A stretch of DNA of 8,499 bases from Planctomycetota bacterium. Its GTDB lineage: Bacteria; Planctomycetota; PUPC01. This document shows positions 6,546-8,499 of the stretch, piece by piece. The translations under genes and the position numbers were made by a program. The number at the start of each line of letters is the position of its first letter. Position 1 is the stretch's first letter. The stretch spans positions 1-8,499 of the forward strand of contig PWKM01000253.1 in NCBI GenBank assembly GCA_003559755.1, written 5' to 3'. Below the pieces are notes generated by a model. The model ran no database searches and was not told the origin of the DNA. It was given only the letters and a program-made list of their open reading frames with translations.

Positions 6546-6567
6546 CGGCTGACTACTGGGTCAGCCG
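6546..6567 (+). other. Stem-loop between the pseudopilin and hydrolase genes
   Basis: CGGCTGA (6546-6552) pairs exactly with TCAGCCG (6561-6567) around the 8-base loop ctactggg. GGCT (6541-6544) can also pair with AGCC (6573-6576) across an interior loop. The only T-rich bases (ATTGTTT, 6579-6585) come 12 bases later, so termination without other factors is doubtful. It may end or attenuate transcription from the upstream gene before the hydrolase start at 6610. Confidence 0.35.
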
Positions 6568-6593
6568 CACCGAGCCATATTGTTTCTCCGGCC

Positions 6594-6600
6594 GGAGAGG
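6594..6600 (+). promoter_or_regulatory. Shine-Dalgarno site for the hydrolase-like gene
   Basis: GGAGAGG lies nine bases before the ATG at 6610. The TTG at 6580, the first possible start in the frame, has no such site and lies upstream of this one, so 6610 is preferred. Confidence 0.6.
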
Positions 6601-6609
6601 ATCGAACCG

Positions 6610-8487
6610 ATGTCGGACCTGATAATACAAGACCGTGACCTGACCGCGCTCCTCGCCATCCCCGAGCAGCGGCTTCGGCTGGAACGTGCCGGGTGTCCCC
6701 TGCCGTGGATGCTTGAACTCGGCTTGGCCCGGGTATCGGTCGGCCTCCGAGGAAAGCCGGATTCGGCGCAAAGCCACGATGTCCGGCTCGACCGGCTCAC
6801 TCATCGCCAACGCGGCCCTATGCACCACCGTTGGATCGGATTGATCGGAGGGGCGGGGGTTGCCTTCGACATGGAGTTGGTTGACGGTGAGCTCGTCTTC
6901 TCGGTCGCCCCGACCGGCGACGGATCGGCCGAACTCGTCTCCGCCGTCTGGCCGGGAGAACTGCGATTCATCGGCCCCGAGCGGGAGGTCTGCTGGTCCG
7001 ATGCGCAGCAGGGCTCGCTCTTCCGCGCCGACGGGCGGCCGTGGTCGGCCTCCGTGGCGTGGGACCATGCTGCGATGCGGACTTTCGGGTTCACGGCCGG
7101 ACCAGTGGCACTCGCTGTCATCGTCGACACGCCGCTGGACGCCCGGGCGGCCTTCGCCGACGACGGAACGGGGACGATGAGTGCAACAGTCGTATTCAGG
7201 CCGGCACTCGGCTCGCTCCGATACGGTCGACGCATCCGCTTCATCCCGCTCGACAAACCCGGCCACGTCGCCGTCGCCAATCAATTCCGCGAGTATGCTC
7301 AGGCGACGGGCCTGTGGAGGTCGTGGGACAGCCGAGTGGAGGAGAACCCGAACGTCGCGAAACTCAAAGGGGCGTTCATCGCCTGTGCCGGGTACTTCTG
7401 GGATGACGGCGCCAACCAGGTCGCCGCCATGCGCGGGATGCGCGAGGCGGGATTCGAGACCGGCTATCTCTTTTCGCCCAAGCTGCTCAACTTCGGGACC
7501 GGCTGGAACGTGGCTGGGCCGAATCGGATGACCGACCGCCAGCTCGAACAGATTCACGAGCTCGGCTACCTGACCGCCCCGTTCCTCCAGGTCGAGGAGG
7601 CGAACGAATCGATCGGCCCGGCGAATCTGGCGGTCGATGCCGATGGCCGGCCGATCAAGCGCTGGCAGATCGACCAGCACGAGTTCTTCGAAATCGCCAA
7701 GTGGCGCGTGCCTGACATGCTGTCGCAACTCGACTCCGAACTCCGCGCCTGCAACGCCGTTCACTTCGACACACTCACTGCGATGTCACTCGTCGAACAC
7801 TGGGGCGAACGGCCGTATGACCGCCGAGGGGACGAGGGACTGCGACGCGATATTGCCGCCCGATACCGTGACCGCGGCAAGGTCATCGGGTCCGAGTCGA
7901 TGCGCGACTGGGCCAACGATCTCTGCGACTACCAGACCTCGAAACGGTTCACACCCGTCGACCCCAATGACCGGCGCATCTGGACTATCCCGTTCACCGA
8001 CCTCGTCTATCACGACTCCGTCATCCGCAGCATCTGGGAACACCACGCCTACGACGACGACAGTCACGCCCGCGACCTCGTTACCAGGCAATACCACCCG
8101 TTCGGCCAGGAACTGACCGACCTCCTCACCGCATCGCCGCCCGTGCTGTTCCCCGAGGGGATGCTCTATCGCTTCGAACTGCTCGATACGACCGACGCCG
8201 ACGGCCACCCGATGCTGTCGATCAACTGGGCGAAGACGGAACTCTATCGCAAGCGGTTCCGCGACCCGGCCACCCAGGCCGTGTTGCCCGCAGCGTTACG
8301 CGTCTGCCGGCTCAACCGGCGGCACGGTGTGGCACGGATGACCGCACACCGCTTCATCGAGCCACCATTCATTCAGGAGACCGAGTTCGAGACCGGCCTT
8401 CACGTGATCGTCAACTTCGGCGGCGAACCGTACATCCTCCCCGACGGGAACGTTGTTCCCGCCCGTGGGTGCATCATCGACGAATGA
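6610..8487 (+). CDS. Glycoside hydrolase-like TIM-barrel protein, possibly GH101/GH129-related
   Basis: This is a 625-residue protein without a signal peptide or membrane segment, so probably cytoplasmic. Residues 1 to about 240 look beta-rich, as in the N-terminal sandwich of many large glycosidases. A barrel-like region begins near 254 with GAFIACAGYFWDDGANQ and alternates helices with short hydrophobic strands: FETGYLFSPKLLNFG, LGYLTAPFLQVEE, AVHFDTLTAMS, KVIGSESMRDWAND. D387 in VHFDTL, at the end of a predicted strand, is a candidate nucleophile. E429 in GSESM is a candidate acid/base. The C-terminus (LHVIVNFGGEPYILPDG, then VPARGCII) resembles a closing beta domain. The layout recalls the retaining alpha-N-acetylgalactosaminidase-type families GH101 and GH129, but I reached this from fold-like pattern and not a clear signature, so another GH36-like or uncharacterised family is possible. 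It follows the pseudopilin gene by 152 bases and may be transcribed separately. Confidence 0.5.
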   Translation: MSDLIIQDRDLTALLAIPEQRLRLERAGCPLPWMLELGLARVSVGLRGKPDSAQSHDVRLDRLTHRQRGPMHHRWIGLIGGAGVAFDMELVDGELVFSVAPTGDGSAELVSAVWPGELRFIGPEREVCWSDAQQGSLFRADGRPWSASVAWDHAAMRTFGFTAGPVALAVIVDTPLDARAAFADDGTGTMSATVVFRPALGSLRYGRRIRFIPLDKPGHVAVANQFREYAQATGLWRSWDSRVEENPNVAKLKGAFIACAGYFWDDGANQVAAMRGMREAGFETGYLFSPKLLNFGTGWNVAGPNRMTDRQLEQIHELGYLTAPFLQVEEANESIGPANLAVDADGRPIKRWQIDQHEFFEIAKWRVPDMLSQLDSELRACNAVHFDTLTAMSLVEHWGERPYDRRGDEGLRRDIAARYRDRGKVIGSESMRDWANDLCDYQTSKRFTPVDPNDRRIWTIPFTDLVYHDSVIRSIWEHHAYDDDSHARDLVTRQYHPFGQELTDLLTASPPVLFPEGMLYRFELLDTTDADGHPMLSINWAKTELYRKRFRDPATQAVLPAALRVCRLNRRHGVARMTAHRFIEPPFIQETEFETGLHVIVNFGGEPYILPDGNVVPARGCIIDE

Positions 8488-8499
8488 AGCAGGAACGGC
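8484..8499 (+). CDS. Possible start of a following gene, overlapping the hydrolase stop
   Basis: The bases ATGA at 8484-8487 combine the hydrolase stop with an ATG in another frame that reads MKQER to the window edge. ATGA overlaps commonly mark translationally coupled genes. No clear ribosome binding site precedes it, and the AGGAA at 8490-8494 could instead serve a start beyond the window. Only five codons are visible, so this is tentative. Confidence 0.2.

Noticed and set aside
6553..7764. A 403-codon minus-strand open frame opposite the hydrolase-like gene
   Set aside because: Same cause: it mirrors the plus-strand gene, which has a ribosome binding site and fold-like sequence, while the antisense product shows no motif.

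Overview
The window is GC-rich, gene-sparse bacterial DNA that most resembles a planctomycete (Planctomycetota, perhaps Phycisphaerae or a relative). The basis is gene content, not a database match. It holds a pseudopilin-type protein with a C-terminal H-X9-DG motif, a PEP-CTERM sorting tail, a very large secreted PQQ-type beta-propeller protein with a methyltransferase-like front domain, and Kelch-like propeller proteins. All four intact or partial main genes lie on the + strand, and long antisense open frames are the usual shadows of high-GC3 codon use.

Layout. (1) 1-867: the 3' part of a Kelch-like beta-propeller gene, cut by the window edge. (2) 982-3873: a 963-residue exported protein with a signal peptide, a degenerate class I methyltransferase domain and two tracts of PQQ-like propeller blades. 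(3) 3874-4729: about 850 bases without an intact gene. It contains a minus-strand remnant of a second Kelch-like propeller gene (its C-terminus ends like that of gene 1), the plus-strand 3' end of a PEP-CTERM protein gene, two clusters of an 8-bp repeat (GCAYGGGN), and a near-consensus sigma-70 promoter with a structured leader. (4) 4730-6457: a pseudopilin-type protein enlarged to 575 residues by an apparent alpha/alpha-toroid (prenyltransferase/squalene-cyclase-like) domain, which sits between the N-terminal pseudopilin half and the C-terminal H-X9-DG half. (5) 6610-8487: a 625-residue protein without a signal peptide that looks like a TIM-barrel glycoside hydrolase, possibly of the GH101/GH129 kind. 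A following gene may begin at 8484 with an ATGA overlap.

How the genes fit together. Genes 1, 2 and 4 and both remnants encode parts of exported or envelope proteins (propellers, pseudopilin, PEP-CTERM), so the region looks like a cell-surface accessory region. The genes need not form one pathway. The strongest candidate for something little described is the pseudopilin/toroid fusion at 4730-6457. The next is the scar at 4049-4367, where two gene 3' ends that point away from each other meet at their missing 5' ends next to short tandem repeats. No CRISPR array, tRNA, rRNA, transposase or integrase was seen.
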